The translations under genes and the position numbers were made by a program. Below the pieces are notes generated by a model. That model saw nothing but the letters and a program-made list of their open reading frames with translations. It did not search any database and had not been told where the DNA came from. From a virus: a stretch of 64,000 nucleotides of DNA. Of the stretch, positions 1 to 7,895 are shown in pieces; the first letter of the stretch is position 1, and each line of letters opens with the position of its first letter. The stretch is from IMG/VR virus record IMGVR_UViG_3300030117_007745, positions 1-64,000 of that record; one strand, written 5' to 3'.

Positions 1-234
1 TCCTAAAATCAACAAATTAGCGATATTATACTCAAAATTAAATAGTTCTGTTAAGCCATTTATTCCGAACAAAAATATACCCACCCAAAAACCCGTACAC
101 ATGGGACAATGAATAAGTGCACCAAACCAATCAGATTTTTCCATTATCCAATTGCGCTGGTTTTCAAAAATTGTTCCGTAAACTAAGATTTGGGTCATGC
201 CCCAAGAAGCGAGAATAAAATATAAAAGCTCCAT
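1..234 (-). CDS. DUF1360-like membrane protein, 3' part missing
   Basis: The reading frame runs off the low-coordinate edge, so only the N-terminal 78 residues are visible. It begins with a hydrophobic segment (MELLYFILASWGMTQILV), followed by a CPMCTGFWVG motif (Cys 43 and 46) and a second hydrophobic stretch. A CxxC(x)GFW motif between two membrane segments is typical of the DUF1360 family, small inner-membrane proteins of unknown function found in bacteria and T4-like phages. The start codon shares an A with the stop of the preceding gene (TAATG), so translation is probably coupled. It is the last visible gene of the portal-linked group. Family assignment is by motif; function is unknown. 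Confidence 0.6.
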   Translation of the reverse strand, partial: MELLYFILASWGMTQILVYGTIFENQRNWIMEKSDWFGALIHCPMCTGFWVGIFLFGINGLTELFNFEYNIANLLILG

Positions 235-782
235 TATTCGTACCTATATACCCCTGCAAGTCCGTAATAGTAGCCCGGGTATCCCGGATTCAATGTTCCC
301 TTCTTTCTTTTTTGAGGAACCTCACCTAATTCTGTGCTGTCTTCCTTGTCGGGATTAAGTAACCTTTCTTCATCTTCATCTTCTACATACTCAAATGATT
401 GCATGTATTTTGCCTCATCTTCCATGAAGCCTGCTATATTGTAAAGAACAATCTCGGTAAGATTCTCTATTTTTTCTTCTTTTGGGTAGAGGGCCTCAAT
501 TGACCCAAACACGTTGGCTCCCTTTACTGTTTCTGGCATGATGACTCCCTTCTTGAAAAGGTAATCGAAAAGTCTGTTTTGACTTTTATAAACCAATTCT
601 CCAAAATCTTTTTTTGAATAGGCAGTTACTTTGCCAGTCTTTTCATCCAAAACTATATCCATATCGATATGATTAAAAACCATGATTTGGCCAGACAAGG
701 AGCGCTTCATTGCGAGTTTCCTTATCCTCTCTTGCATCACATCTAATGGTAACTGATTTTTAATACTAATTTTAATAGACAT
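234..782 (-). CDS. Hypothetical protein downstream of portal, possible head-assembly factor
   Basis: A 182-residue soluble protein with no family I recognise. The N-terminal half is mixed (SLSGQIMVFNHIDMDIVLD, then KKDFGELVYKSQ). A central acidic stretch (EYVEDEDEERLL) precedes a basic KRKK patch and a Gly/Tyr-rich tail (GYPGYYYGLAGVYRYE). There is no signal peptide or membrane segment. It starts one base after the stop of the 276-residue gene and ends overlapping the DUF1360 gene, so it belongs to the terminase-portal transcript. In T4 the genes after portal encode prohead core and protease proteins. A head-assembly role is inferred from position only; no protease motif is visible. Confidence 0.6.
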   Translation of the reverse strand: MSIKISIKNQLPLDVMQERIRKLAMKRSLSGQIMVFNHIDMDIVLDEKTGKVTAYSKKDFGELVYKSQNRLFDYLFKKGVIMPETVKGANVFGSIEALYPKEEKIENLTEIVLYNIAGFMEDEAKYMQSFEYVEDEDEERLLNPDKEDSTELGEVPQKRKKGTLNPGYPGYYYGLAGVYRYE

Positions 783-783
783 T

Positions 784-1614
784 TTATTTTTTTATTTCCT
801 TAGCTAGCTCTTGAATCTTTAGAACTTTTTTCAAGTCATCTTGATTCATTGGCTTTTTGCTGAGATTTTCAAGCATTGCAAGAACCGTGTCTGCTTTGCT
901 TTGCATATCTGTGTCTTCTTTAAATTCTTTAATCTCTTTTGCTTTTTGAATCTCTTCTTTTAGTCTTCCTATTTCTTCATTCAAATAAATTTTGAATTCT
1001 AGATTATCCCCAACCCCACTTGCAATGAAAGTAGAGAGCAGCTGCTTTTGTTCTTCCAGAAGACCAGAATATTCACTATTGAATCTATCCACAAATGATT
1101 TAAAAACTAAATTATCAATGTGTTTCAAGTTTTTGTGCTGTGTATTTTCGGTGGCCTCTACCATTAGTTGAAGCGCCTCCTCCTCTAACAAAACCCTCTC
1201 TTTTGCAGATAAGTTTAAATTATTAAAAACTTGATGAAGAGTAGCTAAATTTTTATAGTTTGGGACAAATGTTGTGAAGACATCTTTAGAAAGTTGCTTA
1301 TTGATTTTAGAAATCATTTGACTCTGTTCCGCAAAAATTTGTTTTTTATCCAAAACAGAATATTCTATTTTTGATTCTGATAAAATCTTTTCAGCGATAT
1401 TGGGCTTTATGTCCTTTGTCTCCAAGATGTTCTTGTATATTTTAACCTCGCGGCCCATCAAAGTATCTTGTGCAAAGTGCTCTTTTACAATATCTAAAAC
1501 AATTTGTCTTCGATCTTGATCTTTTTCAACTGTTGCTTTAGTCAATTCTCTGACGAGTGTTTCATAAAGAAAAATAGTATTTCTTTTTTTGTTGTGTTTA
1601 ATTTTCGCTGACAT
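784..1614 (-). CDS. Charged helical protein after portal, candidate prohead core or scaffold protein
   Basis: A 276-residue, strongly charged, probably all-helical protein. The N-terminus has a basic KHNKKRN patch followed by TIFLYETLVRELTKAT, a pattern I associate with a protein commonly encoded next to the portal in marine T4-like phages. The C-terminal third (EEIQKAKEIKEFKED through KKVLKIQELAKEIKK) looks coiled-coil. The start overlaps the portal stop by 17 bases and has GGAG about 9 bases upstream. T4 encodes prohead core proteins gp67, gp68 and gp22 just after portal, and gp22 is of similar length and charge. The scaffold role is inferred from position and composition; homology to gp22 is not demonstrated. 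Confidence 0.65.
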   Translation of the reverse strand: MSAKIKHNKKRNTIFLYETLVRELTKATVEKDQDRRQIVLDIVKEHFAQDTLMGREVKIYKNILETKDIKPNIAEKILSESKIEYSVLDKKQIFAEQSQMISKINKQLSKDVFTTFVPNYKNLATLHQVFNNLNLSAKERVLLEEEALQLMVEATENTQHKNLKHIDNLVFKSFVDRFNSEYSGLLEEQKQLLSTFIASGVGDNLEFKIYLNEEIGRLKEEIQKAKEIKEFKEDTDMQSKADTVLAMLENLSKKPMNQDDLKKVLKIQELAKEIKK

Positions 1615-3574
1615 TCTTTTTTGTCTCCAACTCTGTGATTAAAGATTTTACTCTACTGTTCAATTCAAATATCTTTTTCTCTTCTTCTCTATAATTAGAT
1701 TGCTTTTCCTCAGAAAGCCCTCTTGCTAATCTGGAAAGGTCTTGATAACCTTTGTTGATGTTTCTAGATGAACTGCTAGCTAGGTTGACTCCGGCATTGG
1801 CAGACATTTGTCTTTGCATTGCTCTTTTACCAGACAAATCGTTTCTTGGCTCATACCACTTTCCTTTAGATTTTGAGGTAGTAGTCATCTTTTTAATTCC
1901 AACTTTCTTCTCTAGTTTGTCATCACGATTGGCTGGTGGTACTGCTAAAAGATTTGTATCTGGCTCGTCTGCTGCTGGCTCGTCTGCTGCTGGCTCGTCT
2001 GCTGCTGGCTCGTCTTCGCCTCCTAGGTCCCCTAATCCGCCTTCATCTCCTCCCAATCCTCCCAGATCTTCATCATCGCCACCTCCCAAAAGGCCGCCTC
2101 CGCCGCCGCCTGCCAAATCTGCACCTTCAGCAGATTGATCAAGCTGTGCAGTTATCATTCTATCGTGGAACATTTCTCTTTGATTGCGAACAAACTCTTC
2201 CTCTGAGATTGAGAAAATATTATGTGCGATCCAGCGCTTTGAAAAGAATCCTTCAGAAGCGGCAGAGGCAACATCAAATTTTGTCCTCCACTGCTCCAAG
2301 TCCTGAAGTTCTGCGATCTTGGATGGATTGTTCATTGAAAGCTTGAAGGAAATAAGATCATTCTCTCTATACCCTAGAGTAAAAAGGTGAATGATGGCAA
2401 TTTTTTCTAGTTCTGTAATGACAACTCTTTGCAATCTCTGGATAGTTCTGGCGAAACGAATATCTTTTTGTGCCAATGTTGCCTTATCTTCATCTCCACC
2501 CTCTCCGCGAAAAAGATAAGATTGAGGAATCTTAAGTGCTGAAAATAATTTGTCTTTTAAATACTTTACGTCATCAATATCCCCAGTGTAAGTTCCGCCG
2601 GGCAAGCTCTCAACCCTTGTCGATTGTCCTCCACGGGTAGGAATAAAATAATCTTCATCAACAGACATCGGATTGTACCTAAGATCAACGCGGCCCGTAT
2701 CAGAATCAACAACTTGGTTTCTCTTCATAGAAGTCATGACCTTCTGCATATATTGCTCAATGTCATTTGGTGCCATATTCCCAACATCAACATAGAAAAC
2801 TCTTCTTTCTGGAGAACGGACTATTCTATAGGCCATCATTGCGTCTTCAAGCAAAGACAGTTGCCTAAATATTCTTCTAGAAGGATCAAGCACAGAGGTT
2901 CCGTAAGGAGCGTATTTATCATTTCCTAAGACCCGGAAATGTGCAATTTGCCAGTTTTCAAAAGTAAGTCCAGCAGAATTCCACTGATACTGAATGTAGT
3001 TTGGATTTGTCTTGTCTTCCCCCTCTAGTCGCTCAACTTCTCTTAGGGGGAGGCTAATAACATTTTCAATGCCATGTTTGTCATCGATATCCAAGTAAAG
3101 AATATAGTCTCCATACTTGCACATGGTTCTGCACCAATTAAATATGTTGTGTTCGATGTTTAGCACATTGTGGAAAAGAGAATTCAAGATAATTTTGATC
3201 TCTTCATTTTGACAATGAATGTTTAGCAGAGGGGCCATGTGGGATGATGTTGTCATTTCATCTGCATATATATCTAAAGCAGAAGCAATGATTGGTTCGT
3301 ATTCCATTTGATCAAAATCAATATATCTCTGAAGCCTTGACTGATTAAGATAAACATTGGCGGCCAAATCTGAAAAGGGATTATACTCCATTTTCTTGAA
3401 TTGTTTTCCAGAGGCTGATGTGAATCTGCTTGAATACTTATCCAAATCTGTTCTTCTATTCTGATTTACATTTTGTGCCCTATAATTAACAATGGGGCCG
3501 GAGAATAGTCTAGTCAGCCTCTTGAAAAGAGGGGATGCGGGATTTCTTACATTCTTTCCATTTTTTGGTGCCAT
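1598..3574 (-). CDS. 20: Portal vertex protein (T4 gp20-like) with long C-terminal extension
   Basis: Forms the dodecameric portal at the head vertex through which DNA is packaged and to which the neck attaches. Typical gp20 stretches include TSVLDPSRRIFRQLSLLEDA, the MAYRIVRSPERRVFYVDVGN segment, DEDYFIPTRGGQSTRVESLPGG-type sequence split around the crown, and FARTIQRLQRVVITELEKIA. The ATG at 3574 is preferred because AAAGGATAA lies just upstream; a longer frame would need TTG at 3598. That gives about 658 residues against roughly 524 for T4 gp20. The excess is C-terminal: a Gly-rich acidic linker, EPAAD repeats, then a charged helical tail (GLSEEKQSNYREEEKKIFEL). The gene begins 5 bases after the terminase stop. 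The family call is firm; the tail function is unknown. Confidence 0.93.
   Translation of the reverse strand: MAPKNGKNVRNPASPLFKRLTRLFSGPIVNYRAQNVNQNRRTDLDKYSSRFTSASGKQFKKMEYNPFSDLAANVYLNQSRLQRYIDFDQMEYEPIIASALDIYADEMTTSSHMAPLLNIHCQNEEIKIILNSLFHNVLNIEHNIFNWCRTMCKYGDYILYLDIDDKHGIENVISLPLREVERLEGEDKTNPNYIQYQWNSAGLTFENWQIAHFRVLGNDKYAPYGTSVLDPSRRIFRQLSLLEDAMMAYRIVRSPERRVFYVDVGNMAPNDIEQYMQKVMTSMKRNQVVDSDTGRVDLRYNPMSVDEDYFIPTRGGQSTRVESLPGGTYTGDIDDVKYLKDKLFSALKIPQSYLFRGEGGDEDKATLAQKDIRFARTIQRLQRVVITELEKIAIIHLFTLGYRENDLISFKLSMNNPSKIAELQDLEQWRTKFDVASAASEGFFSKRWIAHNIFSISEEEFVRNQREMFHDRMITAQLDQSAEGADLAGGGGGGLLGGGDDEDLGGLGGDEGGLGDLGGEDEPAADEPAADEPAADEPDTNLLAVPPANRDDKLEKKVGIKKMTTTSKSKGKWYEPRNDLSGKRAMQRQMSANAGVNLASSSSRNINKGYQDLSRLARGLSEEKQSNYREEEKKIFELNSRVKSLITELETKKNVSEN
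1962..2016. repeat. 15-bp in-frame tandem repeats in portal C-terminal linker
   Basis: Three complete 15-bp units (plus-strand form ggctcgtctgctgct) and a partial fourth encode the pentapeptide EPAAD repeated within the portal linker. The neighbouring 2016-2130 stretch encodes a Gly/Asp-rich low-complexity run. These repeats are coding, not a CRISPR or origin iteron array. Confidence 0.9.
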
Positions 3575-3579
3575 TATGT

Positions 3580-5154
3580 TTATCCTTTGAGAAGCCAAAC
3601 GTGTTTCATTTGTTGATCTATCTTATCACTTTTTGCGATTGGTTTATAGCCCTGCTGACCAGAGATTGACGTATTTAATTCACTTTTTGTCTTTGTCATA
3701 GTGCTCAGGAACATTTTGGTATATTCAATATCTCTTTGATTAGTTTCCAAAGCAGTGTCTCTGACCCAGCATCCGATTGCAAAAGCCATGACTAAATCAT
3801 CATTATACATCCTCATCGCTTGGGGCCGGCCATTCTGCCAAACAAATGTCTCTAACTCATTAAATAGTCTAGCAGAATATATTCTAACTAGTTTATTTCT
3901 AATGAATTCTTCCATTTTTGCTACGATCAGCGGTCTTGTCTTGGAGGTAGTTGAGAACCCAGCGACAGCGTTTGATTGAGTTTCTCCCAAATATTGTTCA
4001 ACGTATTCGTGAGTTGACTTAATTGAATAGTATAGGTTGGGATATGCCAAGTCTCTGAGTTTATCCAATACCGCAAAACCAACAGAGTTGTTCTCGATGA
4101 CCATTAGACACTCGCCAAATTCCCTTCCAACTTCATTTAACATATTGGCAAACAAGTCTGGTGTAATTTTTGATTTGTATTCTGCGACAATTTCCATTGT
4201 TTCGAGCTTAAATATGTGAAAAACAGAACTATCTTTATCATCACCACGAGCGACATCAGCCACGAGAAGGTATGTAGAGCCGGGTTGATACTCTTCCCAA
4301 ATCCAAAAATTTCTGTCAAAACCAGTTTTGTATTTGGGATCTTTGAGGCCGGCCTTTATTGTTGCCATGTCATCCGGATGAATAACAGTTTCTCCAGACA
4401 TGTTGAAATTGCACTGATACTCTTGGGCAATTTGTCTTTGGGACATGTTGCGTGTTTCTTCCTCAAACCATTCTTGGTCACGATCAGGATGAACATGCCA
4501 TGGCAAAACAGTAGGGAAGAAGTCGTTAATGCCTGCCTCTGCGTCAGTGTATGTTTGATGAAACCAGTTTCCCACACCATTTGGGGTAGATAGGGCGATG
4601 CAGCGACCCCCTGTTGACAAGGTGGGGTAGAGACCAGTCCATAGTTCTTCAAGGCCTTCTACGTGTGCAGCCTCGTCAATAACAAGAAGAGACAAGGCCT
4701 CTGATCGACCTGCATCTGCTGAAGTTGTAGATGCTTTGATTTGAGAGCCATTCGATAATTCAAATGAAGTTCTATTATCGATTGATATATTAGATATTTG
4801 TATCCACTCTGGTAGGTTTTTAATGATGGCTTTGACTTTTTTAACTAAGTTCGCTGCTGTCTGAAACTTGGTGGCCATAACTAAAATGTTCTTGTCTCGG
4901 TGAAATAGCATCATCCAAGAAACATAAGCAGCAGTAATCGTGGATATTCCTAGCTGACGGCCTTTCAAAATGACATTGAAGCGATGATCATTAAAATCTT
5001 GCAGAAGTTGTGTTTGGAAATCATAGGTTTTGAAAGGGACGAGACCCCTAATCGGATGAGAAATCCTTGCATAATTGTTAATGAAAAAGTTTGGATCCTT
5101 TCCACACTTAACTATTTCAGCAAGGATTTCTTTTTTAGATATTTTGTAAGACAT
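3580..5154 (-). CDS. 17: Terminase large subunit (T4 gp17-like packaging ATPase and nuclease)
   Basis: A 524-residue DNA-packaging motor that translocates DNA through the portal and cuts concatemers. ATPase motifs are Walker A GRQLGIST (about 65-72), Walker B LLVIDEA (156-162) and coupling motif STPNG (189-193). The RNase H-fold nuclease shows LLVADVARGDDKD (Asp 300), VIENN (Glu 354) and YNDDLVMAFAIG (Asp 452-453). All key residues are intact and length is normal for the family. The gene is directly upstream of portal with a 5-base gap, unlike T4 where sheath and tube genes intervene. No clear ribosome binding site precedes the ATG at 5154; an AATAAT-like element sits about 10 bases upstream. 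Assignment is secure. Confidence 0.97.
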   Translation of the reverse strand: MSYKISKKEILAEIVKCGKDPNFFINNYARISHPIRGLVPFKTYDFQTQLLQDFNDHRFNVILKGRQLGISTITAAYVSWMMLFHRDKNILVMATKFQTAANLVKKVKAIIKNLPEWIQISNISIDNRTSFELSNGSQIKASTTSADAGRSEALSLLVIDEAAHVEGLEELWTGLYPTLSTGGRCIALSTPNGVGNWFHQTYTDAEAGINDFFPTVLPWHVHPDRDQEWFEEETRNMSQRQIAQEYQCNFNMSGETVIHPDDMATIKAGLKDPKYKTGFDRNFWIWEEYQPGSTYLLVADVARGDDKDSSVFHIFKLETMEIVAEYKSKITPDLFANMLNEVGREFGECLMVIENNSVGFAVLDKLRDLAYPNLYYSIKSTHEYVEQYLGETQSNAVAGFSTTSKTRPLIVAKMEEFIRNKLVRIYSARLFNELETFVWQNGRPQAMRMYNDDLVMAFAIGCWVRDTALETNQRDIEYTKMFLSTMTKTKSELNTSISGQQGYKPIAKSDKIDQQMKHVWLLKG

Positions 5155-5164
5155 TTTTCAATGA

Positions 5165-5665
5165 TTATTGTTTTCTTGCGGCCTTTAACCAATTTTTAAT
5201 GCTCTCGTTTACATTTTTTGGAGCTTCATCAGCTTCAAGCACACCCTCAAGTGAACCTATTTTATATACGCAAGATGTCTGGTACCAAGTTCTAAAGTTA
5301 GACATCTTTTGAACAAGTATATCAGCTTCCCCTTCTCTTGTTAGTCTAACATTCTTTCCAGCGGCAGCCCTATATTCTTTCTGAATAAAAGAAATAATGT
5401 CTGCAATCTTTTGTTCAACCATGTTTTCAAAATTTGCTTTTTGCACCTGCTTAATATTACACTCAGAGGAGTAACTGAGGATCATTTTATCGCCTTGAAA
5501 TCTCACGCCAAATCCATCAACGAGCCTACTGTCTGTCACAACATTATCTACCTCTCTTTTGAGGCCAATCTTGACTGGGTTTCCCTCTTCGTCAAGCGCT
5601 CCGTCATATCCTTTTTGTCCTACAATATTCTGAATAGTTTGTATAACATCTAAAACCTTAGCCAT
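5165..5665 (-). CDS. Hypothetical protein directly upstream of large terminase
   Basis: A 166-residue protein I do not recognise. It has a KGYDGALDEEGNPVKIGL segment, a strand-rich middle (VDGFGVRFQGDKMILSYSS) and helices toward the C-terminus (ANFENMVEQKIADIISFIQK; ESIKNWLKAARKQ). There is no membrane segment or signal peptide. It overlaps the preceding zinc-ribbon gene by 8 bases and ends 10 bases before terminase. T4 gp16, the small terminase, is of similar size and also lies immediately upstream of gp17, so a small-terminase role is conceivable from position. The sequence shows no motif that proves it, and the neighbouring zinc-ribbon protein is an equal candidate. Confidence 0.6.
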   Translation of the reverse strand: MAKVLDVIQTIQNIVGQKGYDGALDEEGNPVKIGLKREVDNVVTDSRLVDGFGVRFQGDKMILSYSSECNIKQVQKANFENMVEQKIADIISFIQKEYRAAAGKNVRLTREGEADILVQKMSNFRTWYQTSCVYKIGSLEGVLEADEAPKNVNESIKNWLKAARKQ

Positions 5666-6074
5666 TATCTTTCCCCTTATAGAAGTTTGCTAAAAACTCC
5701 ACTCTTTTATCTATGTTCATCCACCTTTCTTCTCTGCCCTCAACAAAATGCATATAGCACTTCCAGCAACAATCATACTTGCTCATATACAAGTCATCTT
5801 TTAGATCAAAAGAGTATTCAAAGCAAGCCGGACAAATACGGTCTTCATCTTTAGTAAGTAGTTTTTTTGAAATGAAAAAACCATCTTTATTAATCTTTTC
5901 CGTGTCTTGAGATATCTTAAAGCTTCTTTTGTATATTATTTTTATTTGTTCTAAATAATCAATCTCTTTTTCTTTTGTCCAAAGAGATCTTGGGTTAACA
6001 ATTGTTTCTTCACCATATTTTTTTGAAATAGCTTGCTCTATTTTGGCGATGGTGTTTAAATCGTGTCTTCTCAT
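5658..6074 (-). CDS. Small zinc-ribbon-like protein upstream of terminase
   Basis: A 138-residue protein carrying two cysteine pairs, CPAC and, after YDC, CWKC, separated by about 20 residues. This spacing is compatible with one structural zinc site. The N-terminus (MRRHDLNTIAKIEQAISKKYG) looks helical and the flanking sequence is charged. No family name is recognised. Position in the packaging transcript, between a fibre gene and the terminase-adjacent gene, suggests a DNA-linked or assembly role, which is inference. AGG lies about 6 bases before the ATG. The stop overlaps the start of the next gene. Confidence 0.65.
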   Translation of the reverse strand: MRRHDLNTIAKIEQAISKKYGEETIVNPRSLWTKEKEIDYLEQIKIIYKRSFKISQDTEKINKDGFFISKKLLTKDEDRICPACFEYSFDLKDDLYMSKYDCCWKCYMHFVEGREERWMNIDKRVEFLANFYKGKDNG

Positions 6075-6083
6075 TGCTGCCTA

Positions 6084-6956
6084 TTATACACCTAATTTAT
6101 CTAATTTTTCAATCAAAAGATCAAGTTTCTTTTCTAAATTATTTATTTTGTTGTCTTGAGCTTTTACACCCTCAACCAAGAAAGAGATAATGCGGATGTA
6201 ATCCATACTATTTGCATACTCTCTGTCTTGAGTAAACTCAACAATGTCTGGCAAAACTTTGCCTACCTCTTCTGCAATAAATCCGTAGTCTTTTTTACCT
6301 GTATCTTTCCACACATAAGATACGCCATCAAGTCTGTTTAGTGTGCCTAGGGGGTCCTCTAGTGGGGCCACATCTTTTTTGTAGCGAATAGAGGAATAAG
6401 TGAGGTAAGCATTTGCTTTTATTTGCCCTGTTGTATCGCTGCTATCTGGCAAAGTTATAGCATGTGTAATACCTGCTCCACTAACGCCCACACCGATGCT
6501 GCCAGAAACTGCAAGATCTGATCCTAGAAATGCATTCCCCACTGCTTGCAAGGTAGAGGAGCCAGAGATATTACCGGCAACTTGCAGGCTAGTCCCATCA
6601 AATGTAAAGTTGGCAGATGCCCCAAAGGCTCCATTGTCATTAAATTGGATTTGAGTATTTGAACCAGCAGGCTCGTCATTTGATGCTGTTAGTTGATGAA
6701 CATAAACCTTCTTTACATTATTGCTATCATCTGCATCAGCCAACAACACAAAATCTGTGTCTGATACTGTTATCTCTGTTCCGTCAGTGGCTCCGTTGAT
6801 ATCAATAGCAAGTGTGACATCTCCGCTGGTGCCTCCACCAGATAGACCATTTGCAGCAGTTACGGCAGTAATGTCGCCTTCAGCAGAAATTGCCGATTTT
6901 GCTTGTTGCTTAATTAAAGATAATAGTTTTGCATGACTATAATTACCTATCGCCAT
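6084..6956 (-). CDS. Fibre protein with C-terminal S74 intramolecular chaperone
   Basis: About 290 residues. The N-terminal half is rich in Gly, Ser, Thr and Asn (TAANGLSGGGTSGDVTLAID; GSNTQIQFNDNGAFGASANF), typical of trimeric beta fibres. The C-terminus carries the Peptidase S74 signature: SSIRYKKDV, then LEDPLGTLNRLDGVSYVWKD and KDYGFIAEEVGKVLP, followed by a coiled coil (NNLEKKLDLLIEKLDKLGV). In S74 proteins this domain drives trimer folding and then self-cleaves at a Ser just before the R-x-K motif. ATG 6956 is chosen over an upstream in-frame start because GGAGATCAA precedes it. It overlaps the preceding membrane gene by 14 bases. Likely a minor tail or head fibre; the receptor is unknown. 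Confidence 0.85.
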   Translation of the reverse strand: MAIGNYSHAKLLSLIKQQAKSAISAEGDITAVTAANGLSGGGTSGDVTLAIDINGATDGTEITVSDTDFVLLADADDSNNVKKVYVHQLTASNDEPAGSNTQIQFNDNGAFGASANFTFDGTSLQVAGNISGSSTLQAVGNAFLGSDLAVSGSIGVGVSGAGITHAITLPDSSDTTGQIKANAYLTYSSIRYKKDVAPLEDPLGTLNRLDGVSYVWKDTGKKDYGFIAEEVGKVLPDIVEFTQDREYANSMDYIRIISFLVEGVKAQDNKINNLEKKLDLLIEKLDKLGV

Positions 6957-7392
6957 TTGATTTGATCTCCACAGCGACAGCAAAGACTGCTATGGAAAGA
7001 ACTATACCACCAAGCACACCACCGGCAAGCCACCAATGGCTGTTATCGTTTGGTCTTTCTAATGCTAGCTCTTGTAGTCGCTTGTTCTCCTCGTCTTTTA
7101 TATTGAGAAGATTTGTGTATTTATCGGTTGCCGAGTTTAGCTTGATCTCGCTGATCTTTAGATCTAGTTCTAGCTTGGCCTTTAATATTTCTATCTCTCT
7201 ATCCATTTCAAGCGCACACTCTTCTGCGGTGTATTTCTGCTCTGTTAGAACTTTGGCTGCTGCTTTGGCATCCATTAGGACACCAGTAAAGGGTGCTCGC
7301 TTGCCTTTCTGTATTTCAGTTATAACTCCCTCTTGCGCCCAAGCAGGGAAAGCAAAGAGTATAACTAAAAATATGGATAGTAGTTGTTTCAT
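6943..7392 (-). CDS. Exported membrane-anchored protein with coiled coil, function unknown
   Basis: 149 residues. A Sec-type signal peptide (MKQLLSIFLVILFAFPAWA, probable cleavage after AWA) is followed by EGVITEIQKGKRAPFTGVLM. A long charged coiled coil follows at about 60-115, then one transmembrane helix (WWLAGGVLGGIVLSIAVFAVAV) near the C-terminus. The KGxxAPFxGVLM pattern recurs, in my memory, in small phage envelope proteins near lysis genes. Topology (exported coil plus membrane anchor) would allow a spanin-like or envelope-modifying role, but the anchor is C-terminal, unlike classical Rz. The start overlaps the previous stop as ATGA. Confidence 0.6.
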   Translation of the reverse strand: MKQLLSIFLVILFAFPAWAQEGVITEIQKGKRAPFTGVLMDAKAAAKVLTEQKYTAEECALEMDREIEILKAKLELDLKISEIKLNSATDKYTNLLNIKDEENKRLQELALERPNDNSHWWLAGGVLGGIVLSIAVFAVAVEIKSNGDR

Positions 7393-7784
7393 ATGATTGA
7401 GTGCGCCTCTTCTTCAGCATATTCGTATTCTTCATCACTATATGTGCCAAATGTATCCTCAATTTCTTGTTGTGTTATTTCTCGGTAAGTTAAGCCGTCT
7501 CCACTAATGTTTTGGGTTATATCTCTAACTGGCATTCTTCCACGACAATCTATAGCTTCATCTGTATCAGGATCATAGACAAAAACATGCTGTATGTCGC
7601 CTGATTTATCAAAAATGCCGTAAGTCGGCAGTTCTAACATATCTGCCACTACATTAGCCAAGAGAGAGCAGTCACCTCTTTTAAAATCAATATACTCGGA
7701 GGGCTGTGTTTCTTCTTCCCCACCCAACTCAATATCTATACCTTCATTTAAATACTGTCGCCAGTTTTCAAGTAGTTGTTTCAT
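7389..7784 (-). CDS. Candidate capsid-targeted protein with Cys-His-Asp protease-like core
   Basis: 131 residues. The first 14 (MKQLLENWRQYLNE) match the N-termini of two neighbouring genes and end in LNE, which fits the L/I-x-E consensus of the T4 prohead protease. The body has RGDCSLLANVVADML (Cys 39), HVFVYDPDTDEAIDC (His 66, Asp 71) and RGRMPVRD. The Cys-helix, then His-strand, then Asp order is that of papain or transglutaminase-fold enzymes. The C-terminus is acidic. Strong AGAGG spacing precedes the ATG at 7784. The fold and packaging into the capsid are inferences from motif order and the shared leader, not demonstrated. Confidence 0.65.
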   Translation of the reverse strand: MKQLLENWRQYLNEGIDIELGGEEETQPSEYIDFKRGDCSLLANVVADMLELPTYGIFDKSGDIQHVFVYDPDTDEAIDCRGRMPVRDITQNISGDGLTYREITQQEIEDTFGTYSDEEYEYAEEEAHSII

Positions 7785-7796
7785 TTTAGCCTCTTA

Positions 7797-7892
7797 CTAG
7801 CAGCAAGCACATGCCTCGCAGGTACAACATCCACAACAGCAGCAGCAGTGATCTTTAAATAGGTTTATTAATCTGTGTAATATCTTTTTCAT
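7797..7892 (-). CDS. 31-residue cysteine-rich peptide
   Basis: A short gene encoding an amphipathic N-terminus (MKKILHRLINLFKDH) followed by 16 residues of which 11 are Cys, including a run of five consecutive Cys, then Gly, CC, TCEAC and ACC. It has a consensus ribosome binding site, GGAGGAATAAAAAATG, with 8 bases to the ATG. The site is formed by the last codons of the preceding gene. It sits in a 100-base gap between two genes with shared leaders, and its own first five residues match MKKIL of the gene upstream. The cysteine pattern suggests metal binding or thiol chemistry. Expression is inferred from the ribosome binding site and fit between neighbours. Confidence 0.6.
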   Translation of the reverse strand: MKKILHRLINLFKDHCCCCCGCCTCEACACC

Positions 7893-7895
7893 TTT

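Noticed and set aside
1936-2346. Plus-strand frame of leucine/arginine repeats opposite portal
   Set aside because: Antisense shadow of the EPAAD and Gly/Asp repeats, with no ribosome binding site.
3575-3598. Longer portal start at 3598
   Set aside because: It needs a TTG inside the terminase gene and has no ribosome binding site, whereas ATG 3574 has AAAGGATAA.
5155-5200. Promoter for terminase (TTGGTT-17-AATAAT)
   Set aside because: The -35 matches only half of the consensus and the sequence is explained as coding for the preceding gene; too weak to annotate.
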